Below are positions 44,304 through 53,817 of a stretch of 64,000 bases of DNA, one piece after another (position 1 is the first letter of the stretch; every line of letters begins with the position of its first letter). The stretch lies in NCBI GenBank assembly GCA_029001845.1, contig JAREWP010000076.1, positions 1-64,000 on the forward strand. Direction: 5' to 3'. Origin of the DNA: Candidatus Magnetocorallium paracelense (lineage in GTDB: Bacteria > Nitrospirota > Thermodesulfovibrionia > Thermodesulfovibrionales > Magnetobacteriaceae). The position numbers and the translations under genes are program-made. The notes below the pieces were generated by a model. That model saw only the letters and a program-made list of their open reading frames with translations. It made no database searches and had not been told where the DNA came from.

Positions 44304-45422
44304 TCACAAAACTCTTTTCCTTTTACAACCTGAAAAATTCAGTTCCAACAAAGCCTCTGCTATGGCGGAAGTCGATAACACACATCCGGCCGCTCCTGTC
44401 TCTATCGCCTGTTTGGGCATGCCGAATACAATACTGGTCTCTTCATCCTGAGCGATCGTAATGCCTTTGGCAAGGAAGATATCTTTTAAACCGTCGGCCC
44501 CGTCTTTACCCATTCCGCTCAGGAGGATCCCCATAGAAGAGGCGCCGTAATATCGTGCCAGTGATTTGAAAGTTACGCTTATAGACGGTCTGTGGCCGTC
44601 AAATGCGGGCTCCGAAGACATCCGGAATCTCCCTCTGTCGTCTACTTTCAGATGAAGCCTCTCCGGGGGGAAATATACTTTTCCCGGCATCGGTTTTTCA
44701 CCCTCAGAGGCGATCACTACCTTTAATTTACATTGAAGCGACAACCAGTCAATAAGACCCTGTAAAAATCCTTCGCTAATATGTTGTACACAGATAAGAG
44801 GAATCTTATAATTTAACGGCAGATCCTTCAAAATCGTATGAATGGTCTGAGGTCCGCCGGTAGAGGCGCCTACAGCTATAATAGAAGGGGTTTCCTGACA
44901 AATAAAAGAGCTTACCGATTTTACGGACTTTTCTGCTGTCTTTTCCCTGTTCGACACACTCGCTGCCGGCTTTTTCTTATGCTTTCTAATAGGCATTACG
45001 CCTGACAGGATCCGGATCTTCTTTATAAGCTCATCAGTCAGATGGCTGCTGTCGGACTTCAACCCTGCCCTTGGCTTAGGAAATACATCGATCGCCCCTG
45101 CTTTGAGTACATCGAAAATATTCTTACTGTCATCATTATGAACCGATACGCTGATCACGAGTATGGGCAATGGGAACCTGCTCATAACCTCCCTGGTGAA
45201 ATCGACGCCGTTCATTTTAGGCATATGGATATCAGTACAAATAACATGAGGATTCACCTCGGGAATCAACCTCAAAGCCTCTTTCCCGTTATGCGCCGTA
45301 CCAACGACTTCAATATCAGTCGCCGAAGAGAGCATCCGCTTCAGTACGGCAAGGGCGACCGGTGAGTCTTCGACAAGAAGAAGTCTTATGATTTTATCAT
45401 TTCCTGAATTCTTGTTTAACAT
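44304..45422 (-). CDS. cheB: CheB-type protein-glutamate methylesterase
   Basis: 372 residues: receiver domain (phospho-Asp in VICTDIHMPKMNG) and C-terminal methylesterase. The catalytic Ser is in VGASTGGPQTI, the His in CVQHISEGF, and the Asp in SGMGKDGADGL. It removes methyl groups from the MCP. It starts 25 nt after the cheA stop in the same operon. FrzG-like within the Frz-type layout of this cluster. Confidence 0.93.
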   Translation of the reverse strand: MLNKNSGNDKIIRLLLVEDSPVALAVLKRMLSSATDIEVVGTAHNGKEALRLIPEVNPHVICTDIHMPKMNGVDFTREVMSRFPLPILVISVSVHNDDSKNIFDVLKAGAIDVFPKPRAGLKSDSSHLTDELIKKIRILSGVMPIRKHKKKPAASVSNREKTAEKSVKSVSSFICQETPSIIAVGASTGGPQTIHTILKDLPLNYKIPLICVQHISEGFLQGLIDWLSLQCKLKVVIASEGEKPMPGKVYFPPERLHLKVDDRGRFRMSSEPAFDGHRPSISVTFKSLARYYGASSMGILLSGMGKDGADGLKDIFLAKGITIAQDEETSIVFGMPKQAIETGAAGCVLSTSAIAEALLELNFSGCKRKRVL

Positions 45423-45447
45423 CGATATGATATCTGTGATCCCTTTT

Positions 45448-47799
45448 TCAAACCAATCTTTTTATAGTCTCCACAAAAATCTTCTGATCGAAGGAGGGTT
45501 TCGTTATATAAGCGTTCGCCCCTACTTCTATCCCCCTCTTTCTGTCCTCGTCAGAGGCGAGAGCCGTTACAAGGATGATTGGAAGTTCTTTGTATTTAGC
45601 CTCCTGCCTTATCTTCTCGGTGAGACTGAGACCGTCCATTCTGGGCATCTGGATATCGGAGACAACAGCATCGAACGGGCGAGAGCCAAGCTTACCATAT
45701 GCATCTTCACCATCCACTGCCGCTACGACTTCAAATCCCGCTCCTTCGAGAATCCTCTTTTCCTGAGTTCTTGTTGTAATAGAATCCTCAACAAGTAATA
45801 TAAGCTGCCTCTTTTTGGATATCTCCACATCCTCAAGAGGAGATATAGGGATTTCATGCTTTTTAACACTTTTCAACAGATCCGGGGGATTGAGGATCAT
45901 GCAAATCTCTCCGGTGCCCAGAATAGTGGAACCGGAAATATTTCTCACTCTCTTTAAAATCGAATTATGGGGCTTAATTACTATCTCCAGTTCATCGAGA
46001 AGTTCATCGACAAGAATACCGACCTGCTCGCTGCCGTGAGACAAAACGATACAGGGAACGACATCCGCCTTATTCGTACTTTTCTCCTCATTCGATAAGG
46101 AACTCTCGGTGACGCCTCCTTTTAATTCCAGCAGATCGGAGAGCCATACAACAGAGACAGGCCGCTCGTCTATAATCAGTGTCCCCTTACCTTCAATGCT
46201 GAAAATATCCTTTTTAGATACATTTTTTGTTGTTTTTACAAATTCCACAGACAATGCAAATAGTCTCTCTCTGGTTTTTACAAGAAAAACTCGAGTAGTG
46301 GAGAGAGTCAGCGGTAGTTTAATTCTTATTGTACAGCCCTTACCTCTTTCCGACTCCACGCCGATGCTGCCCTTTAGTCTTTCCACATTAGTCCTGACGA
46401 CATCCAGCCCTACCCCTCTGCCTGACAGATCCGTAATAATCTCGCTCGTTGAAAATCCGGGAGAAAATATCATAGAGTAAATTTGCTCTTTTGTCATAGA
46501 GTCGACCTCATCCTGCCTTACAATACCTCTTTGCAGGGCGAGAAGAGCAATCTCATTGCTGTCAAGACCTTTCCCGTTGTCTTCTACCTCTATAACAATA
46601 TTGGTCGAAGTTTTTAAAGCGCGCAAAGTAATAACACCGCCCCCTTCTTTCCCCGCTTTTTTTCTCTCATCGGAAGTCTCGATGCCATGATCCACGGCGT
46701 TTCTGATCATGTGCATCAAAGGGTCCTTCAATTCCTCGATAATCAGTTTATCGGCTGTCGTTTCTCCGCCCTCTATTTTAATTTCTATATCCTTTGACCT
46801 CTCTCTGGCCATATCTCGAACCATCCTGGGAAAGAGATTAAAAAGAGTCGATAAGGGAAGGAGTCTGATTTTCCTGATACCCTCTTCAAGTTCGTTCGAA
46901 ATAAAGCCGAGCCGCGAATTATCCTCGTATAAATCACTTTTCATCTCTCCAAGCATCTTTCCCAGATCGTCTAAAAGCTCCTTGGACAGAGAGGAGCTAT
47001 AATCATTGCGAACATCTCTTTTATCGAAAAAATCTCCCCATAATTCCTCATATACAGAAATAATTTGATCTATTTCATTTAACCGCCTCGACAGTCTTGT
47101 CTTGGCAACGATTAACTCACCGGCATGTGTCAAGAGAGAATCGAGCTTTTGAGGTTCTACTCTTATTGTATCGATTTTGTAAGATGGAATATCAGCACTT
47201 CCGCTGTCGTCCGGTTTTGACAGAGCAACAATCTCCGTTTGCCTGGAAGAAGTTGCATTAGCTTCTTCCGCGGCAATGACTTTTGGTTCCGCCTTTCCTG
47301 CCCTTTCACCGGCATCAGGCTTACTATTATCGACAATTTCTGTCTCCCTTGGAGTATCTGGTGAAGGCGGCTCCTTTTTTTCCTGGTCCAGAGCTTTTGT
47401 AAGTCTGCTCTTTTTTTCTACAGGAGATTCACCGCTTAGAACGGAAAGGGTTTCCAGAACATTTACATTGGCAGGCTCTCCTGCAACCTCTTCCTTAACC
47501 AACAGCTTTACTGCATCAAGGGCGAAATAAACCCTGTCTATTACCTCTGAAGTAAGGGCGCTTTTTCCTTTAAAGGCATCTCCAAGAATATCCTCTATTC
47601 TGTGAGAAATTGTCTCTATATCGCTGATTCCCAGCATACGGGCAGAACCTTTCAGACTGTGAGACTCCCGAAAAAGTTCTTCAAGGATGTCGGGGTCGTC
47701 CGGTTTTTTCTCTATACTAAGAAGGCCGTTATAGAGCTGTTCAAGATGCTCCTCGCTTTCGGCGTTAAAAAGATCTCTTAGTTCCTTATCTTCTATCAT
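45448..47799 (-). CDS. cheA: CheA-REC hybrid histidine kinase (FrzE-like)
   Basis: 783 residues. HPt domain (ESHSLKGSARMLGI, His near 47), a Pro/Glu/Ser-rich linker without a P2 domain, dimerisation and HATPase domains (MHMIRNAVDHGIE; SGRGVGLDVVRTNV), a CheW-like domain and a C-terminal receiver (phospho-Asp in VVSDIQMPRMDG). The fused receiver means no separate CheY is needed. No ribosome site is evident; P1 copy 3 lies 20 nt upstream. Confidence 0.93.
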   Translation of the reverse strand: MIEDKELRDLFNAESEEHLEQLYNGLLSIEKKPDDPDILEELFRESHSLKGSARMLGISDIETISHRIEDILGDAFKGKSALTSEVIDRVYFALDAVKLLVKEEVAGEPANVNVLETLSVLSGESPVEKKSRLTKALDQEKKEPPSPDTPRETEIVDNSKPDAGERAGKAEPKVIAAEEANATSSRQTEIVALSKPDDSGSADIPSYKIDTIRVEPQKLDSLLTHAGELIVAKTRLSRRLNEIDQIISVYEELWGDFFDKRDVRNDYSSSLSKELLDDLGKMLGEMKSDLYEDNSRLGFISNELEEGIRKIRLLPLSTLFNLFPRMVRDMARERSKDIEIKIEGGETTADKLIIEELKDPLMHMIRNAVDHGIETSDERKKAGKEGGGVITLRALKTSTNIVIEVEDNGKGLDSNEIALLALQRGIVRQDEVDSMTKEQIYSMIFSPGFSTSEIITDLSGRGVGLDVVRTNVERLKGSIGVESERGKGCTIRIKLPLTLSTTRVFLVKTRERLFALSVEFVKTTKNVSKKDIFSIEGKGTLIIDERPVSVVWLSDLLELKGGVTESSLSNEEKSTNKADVVPCIVLSHGSEQVGILVDELLDELEIVIKPHNSILKRVRNISGSTILGTGEICMILNPPDLLKSVKKHEIPISPLEDVEISKKRQLILLVEDSITTRTQEKRILEGAGFEVVAAVDGEDAYGKLGSRPFDAVVSDIQMPRMDGLSLTEKIRQEAKYKELPIILVTALASDEDRKRGIEVGANAYITKPSFDQKIFVETIKRLV

Positions 47800-47819
47800 A
47801 ATTTTTCAACTGTAAACTC

Positions 47820-47951
47820 AATACCATTCACTTAAGGGGTAAAGCACCTTCCGACAGAAGCGGGTCATGTTTGAGAAGGCGCAGCGAAGCGGAGCCTTCG
47901 AGTTTAGCCGATGAAGGCGGATGGTGCTTTGCTCCTTAAGTGAATGACATT
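47820..47951. repeat. TIR repeat family P1, copy 3
   Basis: 132 bp, ends AATACCATTCACTTAAGGGG and complement of AATGTCATTCACTTAAGGAG. It lies between the MCP and cheA genes, 20 nt before the cheA start. Confidence 0.9.
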
Positions 47952-47979
47952 AACCGTAAACCGATAATTAATAACCGTC

Positions 47980-50118
47980 CTATACCATAGCCTTTAATTT
48001 TTGCGCTGCTTCGTTGAGTTTCTCTATTGCCGTTTTTGTCTGACTGATTCCGGCAGCCGTTTCCTTGGCGCCTGTGTTTAGTGAGTTCATTGCCTCTACA
48101 ATCTGCTTGATGGCGACTGCCTGCTGTTTTATATTGAGAGAAATCTGCTGTGTATTCTCTGATGTCCCAGTGATGGAAAGTGCGACACCGTTAAAAGAAT
48201 CGGCTGTTTCAGTGGCAAGCATCATTCCTTCGTCAACCGTTTTTGTGCCATCTTCCGCTACCATGACAGTGGCGTTTGTCACCTTACGAATATCATCTAT
48301 CAGGCTGTTGATCTTTTCAGCCGATTTCTTACTCTCATCGGCAAGTTTACGAATCTCCATGGCCACAACGGAAAAACCCTTTCCATGCTCCCCTGCTCTC
48401 ACGGCCTCTACCGCTGCGTTCATGGCGAGCATCTTGGTTTCACTTGCGAAATCGGTAACCATGTTTGTTATATTTCCAATCTGGCCGGTTTGTTCACTCA
48501 ACTTTAAAATCTGCTCCGCAAAGGCAGTGACCTTTCCTCTAAGGTCTTCCATTCCCTTTAACATTTGTCGAACTTTTTCATTTCCCATTTCAGCAGATGT
48601 CATTGCATTGTGTGAATCAGAAGCTGCGGCTTCGGCCTGTTCGGCGGATTGTCTTGAAGAGGCGCTTAACTCGTCCATCGTGGTAGTTGTCTCGTTAACG
48701 GAAGAAGACTGCTGATTGGCAATCCTTTCGTGTTGGTTAATGGTCGAAGCGATTTCATTTGATGTGGACGAAAGTTCGTTGACAATGGCATTAATAGGAA
48801 CACTGACGGATCTGGCGAAATAAAGAGCTATTGCGAATACGACAACCATGATAATAATCCCGAAGATCCACATCGCCTTTCGTAAAAGTATAGTAGCCAA
48901 AAGCGCTTCCTCTTCGTTCATTTCCGTTAGAATAGCCCATTTTACACCCTCGATATCGACCGGGGCATGGGCGATGAATACCGGTTGATTTAAGTAGCTG
49001 ACAGTAGTCTCGGAATGATGAGTCTCGCCTGCCAAAGCCTCCTCGGCGTCTCGATGCTTAATCTCGACAAGTCCCACAGTTGAGTCGTTCCTTTTTATTT
49101 TCTCTATAACACCTTCCGAAACTCCCTTGGCTTTTAGGATATCCAGAAAACCGGATCGATCTTCTATAAACATTCTGGAATCGTTTCTCATCTTATAATC
49201 TTCGCCTATCAAAAAGGATTCCCCGGTCTTACCGAGACCAACGTTCTCCCACTTGCCGCCATAGGTCATAATCATATTGACTTTATTTATGGGCATTTGA
49301 AAAACAAGGATCCCCAGTAGTTTGTCGCCATCAAAGACAGGAGAGGAGATAAAAGAAGCCATTGTATTATATGATGGAACGTAGGGTTTAAAATCAACGA
49401 GTTTTGTATAATCCGCCTTACCGGAGCCAAGGGCCGCTTTAAAGGCTTCACCAATACCGGAATCGCTGTAAGGACCGTTAAGCAGACTTGTACCTATATC
49501 GAGTTCCTTTGCTACGGAGTAGACAATACGGCCCGTATCGGCTTCTACTAAAAAGATGTCGTAATACTTAAAGCGGTTTAGAAAGTTCCTTATCACGGGA
49601 TGGTATTTTGCATGAACCTTACTGTAAGTGCTTCCGTCACTCTGGAAATCAAGTTTTTCTTTTTCATCAATAGGATAGGGATTGGATGAAATATAGAGAT
49701 GCTGCAGGAGCAGCGTCGTCTTTTCTGCAGGCCACCACTTCATCATATCCCCATCTGTCACGCCGGGAGTATTCTCTTTCTGGTATCTGTACCTCGCTCT
49801 AAGCATTTTTTCACTTTCAGAGCCTGAGAGATCGATACTGCTTCCGAGCTCATCTTCAATCTTTAAAAAAGCTTTCCTGAATTCCCGCATAGCGTCTGAG
49901 ATCATAATGTTTTCGGAATAAGTAATGATCTGACTCCTGACTATTCTAAAATACTCCTCTATCTGATGTTTTTTCGTCTCCCTCATGGATATCAGTTCAT
50001 CAAAGGCGCTCTCTTTCAACGCCTTCTCCGATTTGACATAAGAGAAAATCCCTATAATAAGAAAGGGAATCAGTCCGAGCAATATAAATAGCACCTTTAG
50101 TTTCGTTCCAAGTTTCAT
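47980..50118 (-). CDS. methyl-accepting chemotaxis protein
   Basis: A 712-residue sensor. N-terminal membrane segment (about 8-28), a periplasmic dCache-like region (about 30-405), a second membrane segment (WIFGIIIMVVVFAIALYF), then a signalling domain with the tip LAMNAAVEAVRAGEHGKGFS. It has no obvious HAMP of usual length. AGGAGG precedes ATG. It presumably feeds the CheA-REC kinase encoded just after it. Confidence 0.93.
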   Translation of the reverse strand: MKLGTKLKVLFILLGLIPFLIIGIFSYVKSEKALKESAFDELISMRETKKHQIEEYFRIVRSQIITYSENIMISDAMREFRKAFLKIEDELGSSIDLSGSESEKMLRARYRYQKENTPGVTDGDMMKWWPAEKTTLLLQHLYISSNPYPIDEKEKLDFQSDGSTYSKVHAKYHPVIRNFLNRFKYYDIFLVEADTGRIVYSVAKELDIGTSLLNGPYSDSGIGEAFKAALGSGKADYTKLVDFKPYVPSYNTMASFISSPVFDGDKLLGILVFQMPINKVNMIMTYGGKWENVGLGKTGESFLIGEDYKMRNDSRMFIEDRSGFLDILKAKGVSEGVIEKIKRNDSTVGLVEIKHRDAEEALAGETHHSETTVSYLNQPVFIAHAPVDIEGVKWAILTEMNEEEALLATILLRKAMWIFGIIIMVVVFAIALYFARSVSVPINAIVNELSSTSNEIASTINQHERIANQQSSSVNETTTTMDELSASSRQSAEQAEAAASDSHNAMTSAEMGNEKVRQMLKGMEDLRGKVTAFAEQILKLSEQTGQIGNITNMVTDFASETKMLAMNAAVEAVRAGEHGKGFSVVAMEIRKLADESKKSAEKINSLIDDIRKVTNATVMVAEDGTKTVDEGMMLATETADSFNGVALSITGTSENTQQISLNIKQQAVAIKQIVEAMNSLNTGAKETAAGISQTKTAIEKLNEAAQKLKAMV

Positions 50119-50217
50119 TATTACCTCCTGGTAATGTAATTAATAAAAAATTAAAGAATTCACAATTCAGGAATTAATAATTTTTATTCCCAAATTCCTA
50201 ACCCGGCCTAGCCGGAA

Positions 50218-50400
50218 CTAAACAGGTTTGGTGTAACGATTAAGGAATTTCGTAGAAATTCCCGCCGGTCTTCTCTCCCCTTGAGGGGAGAGGACTAAGG
50301 TGAGAGGTGACGGTGGAGAAGCGTTAACAAATCGAGAACCGTACCGAACCCCCTCACCCCAACCCTCTCCCCCTTCGAAGGGGGAGAGGGAGTAAAAGAA
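50218..50400. repeat. CTCTCCCC-type inverted repeat tract
   Basis: CTCTCCCCTTGAGGGGAGAG near 50273 and CTCTCCCCCTTCGAAGGGGG near 50366 with flanking CCTCACCCCAACC. Resembles a simple repeat seen in many bacterial genomes; also at 27950 and 42010. A short tandem CCTGAATCCCTAAATT tract follows (about 50446-50505). Confidence 0.5.
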
Positions 50401-50525
50401 TAATTGCTGCTTTAGCAGCTTTCGCTGAAAAGTCAAAGCACATTCCTAAATCCCTAAATTCCTGAATCCCTAAATTCCTGAATCCCTAAATCCCTGAATC
50501 GGTTAATTAATTTATTTTCATACAA

Positions 50526-51554
50526 TCACACATTTTCGTCAACAACCAGATTGCCATCTCTGAGAATACGTTTAATATCGAGAATTGCGAGAATTTTATT
50601 TTCGTATCGGACCGTGCCTTTTAAAAACTCTATTCCATCTGACTGTACTGCTACAGGTACAAGGTTAATCTCCCTGGGATCGATAAAGGCGACATCATGG
50701 ATATTGTCGACTGTTATGCCGGTTATAAAGTCGTCAACTGCTACAACAACAATATCTGCTCCTGTATAGGAATCTGTCGTCGATAAATTCAGTGTTTGTC
50801 TGATATCGATCAGAGTCAGTATATCGCCCCTTAGATTAATATTACCTACTATATGGGAAGGACAACATGGTACAGGGGTATAGGAGCGAACTTTTGAAAA
50901 CTCCCGTATATCTTTCAGCTCGATCCCGTAGTATTCATCGGCAATGTTTACAACTGCCATAGCATTTAATGTCGCTGCCTCTCTAGAGCTTACAGGGAGC
51001 TTAAGAGTCCGGGCCCGAGTCGAAAGTATATCTCTCTCATCCGATGTTGCATCAGGAAAATGATCGGTGAAAGATTTTTCAACATCGGAAGCACCGGCTT
51101 TTATATCTCCAAAGGAGATGTTAAAGTCTGCGTCAAAGACCCTGGTATGATCTAAAAGCATAATGATTCCTTCATCGGATCTCGCCATGTTTGTTATGAA
51201 GGCATTGTCCAAACCTTTTTGTCTGCCGTAATCAGGAGCATTCTCGATATCTTTTGCAGGTATTGGACAAACATCGTAAATATCGTTAATTACGATACCC
51301 GTTATACTATTGTCTGACTCTACGACCAAAACACGATCCGTTATTTTGAAATTTTCGGCCTCTGCACCAATACGACGTCCAAGACTCATGACAGGGACAA
51401 CTCTTTCTCTAAGATTAATAACGCCGATAATATAATCGGGCGCCTCTTCGATGCCCGTTATCTCAGGCAGCCAAACAATCTCACGAACAATATGAGCCTC
51501 TATACCATAGTTTCGTTCATTTAAAGTAAATAATAAATAATGAGTCACTTCCAT
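50526..51554 (-). CDS. double CheW-domain coupling protein
   Basis: 342 residues with two CheW domains in tandem (about 5-140 and 190-335). Each carries the core NLRERVVPVMSLGRRIG and NLRGDILTLIDIRQTLNL. It links the receptor to CheA. A two-domain CheW replaces separate FrzA/FrzB-like proteins. Followed upstream by a 640-nt repeat-rich gap. Confidence 0.9.
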   Translation of the reverse strand: MEVTHYLLFTLNERNYGIEAHIVREIVWLPEITGIEEAPDYIIGVINLRERVVPVMSLGRRIGAEAENFKITDRVLVVESDNSITGIVINDIYDVCPIPAKDIENAPDYGRQKGLDNAFITNMARSDEGIIMLLDHTRVFDADFNISFGDIKAGASDVEKSFTDHFPDATSDERDILSTRARTLKLPVSSREAATLNAMAVVNIADEYYGIELKDIREFSKVRSYTPVPCCPSHIVGNINLRGDILTLIDIRQTLNLSTTDSYTGADIVVVAVDDFITGITVDNIHDVAFIDPREINLVPVAVQSDGIEFLKGTVRYENKILAILDIKRILRDGNLVVDENV

Positions 51555-51856
51555 AATTTACTCTCACTCATACTCTTAATTACAACCGTATAGATAAAAA
51601 TAAGAGTATGAAGGAAAAACACGTCCATAATCCTAACCTGGCAAAGCCAGTACCAAAAAGGTTTCCTGCTACCTATTAATGACAAATGACAAAAACCAAA
51701 TGTCAAATCAAATCCAAATGACTAAATGTCAAAGCCTGCTCACTTCTCTTTTTTTGACATTTGAGCTTTGACATTGATTTGGCTTTTGAGCTTTGGAATT
51801 TGACATTCATAAATATTGTTGCCTTTTTGCGCACGATTTTACTTATAAGCGACTAA

Positions 51857-51991
51857 GGATCATAACAAAGCATGAAAATCGTTAGAAGCAGCAGTAATGT
51901 CCTGCCAAAACAAGGTGGTGTTTGAGTTTACGAGTTTCAGCTTGTTTTGGCAGGACATTGCTGCTGCTTCCGGTTCGCATTCGTCTATTTA
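51857..51991. repeat. palindromic repeat family P3, copy 2 (inverted)
   Basis: Inverted copy of 22421-22552: arms with CAGTAATGTCCTGCCAAAAC and complement, the same 26-nt centre, and flanks matching. It lies in the gap 51,555-52,197 between the CheW and CheR genes. Confidence 0.85.
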
Positions 51992-52054
51992 CGGAGCAAA
52001 ACAAGTTTATTCCTACCGTTATAATATTAATATTGCCCTAATCTGCCTGTTTAT

Positions 52055-52193
52055 ATAACTACTCGGGTATTTAGACTGAAGCAAAAAATCAAATGACTTG
52101 TGAGCACCGGCCAATAAAAACTCAAAAACTTATCAATGACACTTGTTTTACCTGATAGTCTTCAGCCTTCAGTTTGAACACCTAAATAATTAT
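52055..52193. repeat. dispersed repeat family P4, copy 1
   Basis: TAACTACTCGGGTAT start, then blocks AAATCAAATGA, CAATAAAAACT and TGTTTTACCTGATAGTCTTC shared with the inverted copy at 57349-57494. It ends directly before the CheR stop. Confidence 0.75.
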
Positions 52194-52197
52194 CTGT

Positions 52198-53736
52198 TTA
52201 TGTAGTTAACATATTTCTTATATATTGTGCAAGTTCCTTTGCCGTATATTCTCTGTAAGGCTCTATGGAAGTCTCAGGTGGCAGATGATCAAGTAATTCC
52301 AGAGCAGTAGAGCGCATCTTATTCGCTCTTGTCATGTCATTTTCTCTTTCATATAAAGCTCCCAGTTCAATATAGGCTGCTATATCGGAAGGCGCCAGAT
52401 ATATCACCTTCTTAAACAAAGCCTTTGCTTCTTCCACATCCCCCTGTACTTCCGCTATATGGGCTAACAGATAATAAGCTTTATCAGATGCATAATCGGC
52501 TTCTATTGCCTTGTTACACCAAGTCGCCGCCTTTTCATACTCTCCCAGATTGGCGCCGGCTTTTGCAACGAACAAGTAAGCCGCGTAAAAATCCGAATGC
52601 TTGTTAATCAGCGCCTCTGCTTTACTTAAAACTTCCTCATATTTTCCTTCGGAATAAGAAGCCTCTATGTCGACAAGCCCGGCTTTAAGTTCGTTTTTTT
52701 CGATTACTTCGGCGGATGCATCCTTGTTTGTAGTGAAACCATCCTTTTTCCCCTCTCTTTGTAAACTTTTTACTGCCCTGTTATCGTTTCCCGCTGTGTT
52801 CGGAGTAATCTTACTTTTAGAAAGTGTCTGAAATTTATTTGACAGACCGACAACAGGTGCTATATTCACCGAATTCGTGTCTTTACGTATAGAAGAAGAG
52901 AGAGAGTCGGTTTTTTGATAAATAACTGACTCAGGGTACATCTTTGGTAAAAGTCCCTCAGGTCTTTTGGCATAAAGTTCCGCATGACCTGTTATAAGAA
53001 CACCATCTTTCCTCAACGTCTCTGTAAACTTTTTGACTACAGATGATATAGTATTATTATCGAAATAGATAAACACATTTCTACAAAGAATTAAATCCAT
53101 CTCATACATACCTGTTGCAGCATCGGGGAAAGTGTCTTTTAACAGGTTGCCGACTTTAAAAATGACCATCTCTCTAATCTCTTTGTCTATTCTCCACCCT
53201 TTGCCTTGTTTTATAAAATAACTCGATCTCACACTATCATCGACATGCCTGAATGACCACTCGCCATAATGACCTTCCTTTGCTTTGATGATGGATTCTT
53301 CGTTAATATCAGTACCGATTATCGTTATATTCCAGTGTTCCTTAAGAGGAATTAATTCTTTTAGCAAAACAGCGACAGAATATGGTTCCTCGCCTGTGGA
53401 ACATCCGGCGCTCCATATCCTTATGGAACCACTGTTTCTGTTCCTTCTTATGATATCAGGGATTATACTGCCTCTTAAAATAGTAAACTGCCCTCTGTCT
53501 CTAAAAAAATAACTCTCCCCCGTAGTTAAAGATCGAGTGAACTCTCTCCACTCCTGAAAACTATTCGGCGATTCAGTACTCAGAAGACGGTAATAGCTTT
53601 CAGTATCCCGCAGTTTCAGAGAACGCACTCTTCCGGCTACCGCTTTTTTAAAATTTCTATAATCCTGCACACGTATATGCAATCCCGTCTGTTCGGATAT
53701 GAGTTCCTGAAAACTTTTCAAAAGATAATCATTCAT
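52198..53736 (-). CDS. cheR: CheR-TPR protein-glutamate methyltransferase (FrzF-like)
   Basis: 512 residues. N-terminal CheR (SYFFRDRGQF; SAGCSTGEEPYSVAVLL; ILCRNVFIYFDNNTI) with SAM motifs, then a linker, then three or four TPR-like repeats (about 360-490; YAAYLFVAKAGANLGEYEKA). Adds methyl groups to MCP glutamates; the TPR part likely limits access, as in FrzF. It starts 81 nt from the ABC-ATPase gene end. Confidence 0.92.
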   Translation of the reverse strand: MNDYLLKSFQELISEQTGLHIRVQDYRNFKKAVAGRVRSLKLRDTESYYRLLSTESPNSFQEWREFTRSLTTGESYFFRDRGQFTILRGSIIPDIIRRNRNSGSIRIWSAGCSTGEEPYSVAVLLKELIPLKEHWNITIIGTDINEESIIKAKEGHYGEWSFRHVDDSVRSSYFIKQGKGWRIDKEIREMVIFKVGNLLKDTFPDAATGMYEMDLILCRNVFIYFDNNTISSVVKKFTETLRKDGVLITGHAELYAKRPEGLLPKMYPESVIYQKTDSLSSSIRKDTNSVNIAPVVGLSNKFQTLSKSKITPNTAGNDNRAVKSLQREGKKDGFTTNKDASAEVIEKNELKAGLVDIEASYSEGKYEEVLSKAEALINKHSDFYAAYLFVAKAGANLGEYEKAATWCNKAIEADYASDKAYYLLAHIAEVQGDVEEAKALFKKVIYLAPSDIAAYIELGALYERENDMTRANKMRSTALELLDHLPPETSIEPYREYTAKELAQYIRNMLTT

Positions 53737-53817
53737 GCTCTTCGCTTTCTGTGTATTATGGCATTTGCAATGGTATTGATCACTTTTGTGCGAGAAAAAA
53801 AAGAGATCGATGAATTA

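Noticed and set aside
50218-50400. A 72-residue minus-strand frame with Pro-rich product
   Set aside because: It is a translation of the CTCTCCCC repeat tract and not a gene.
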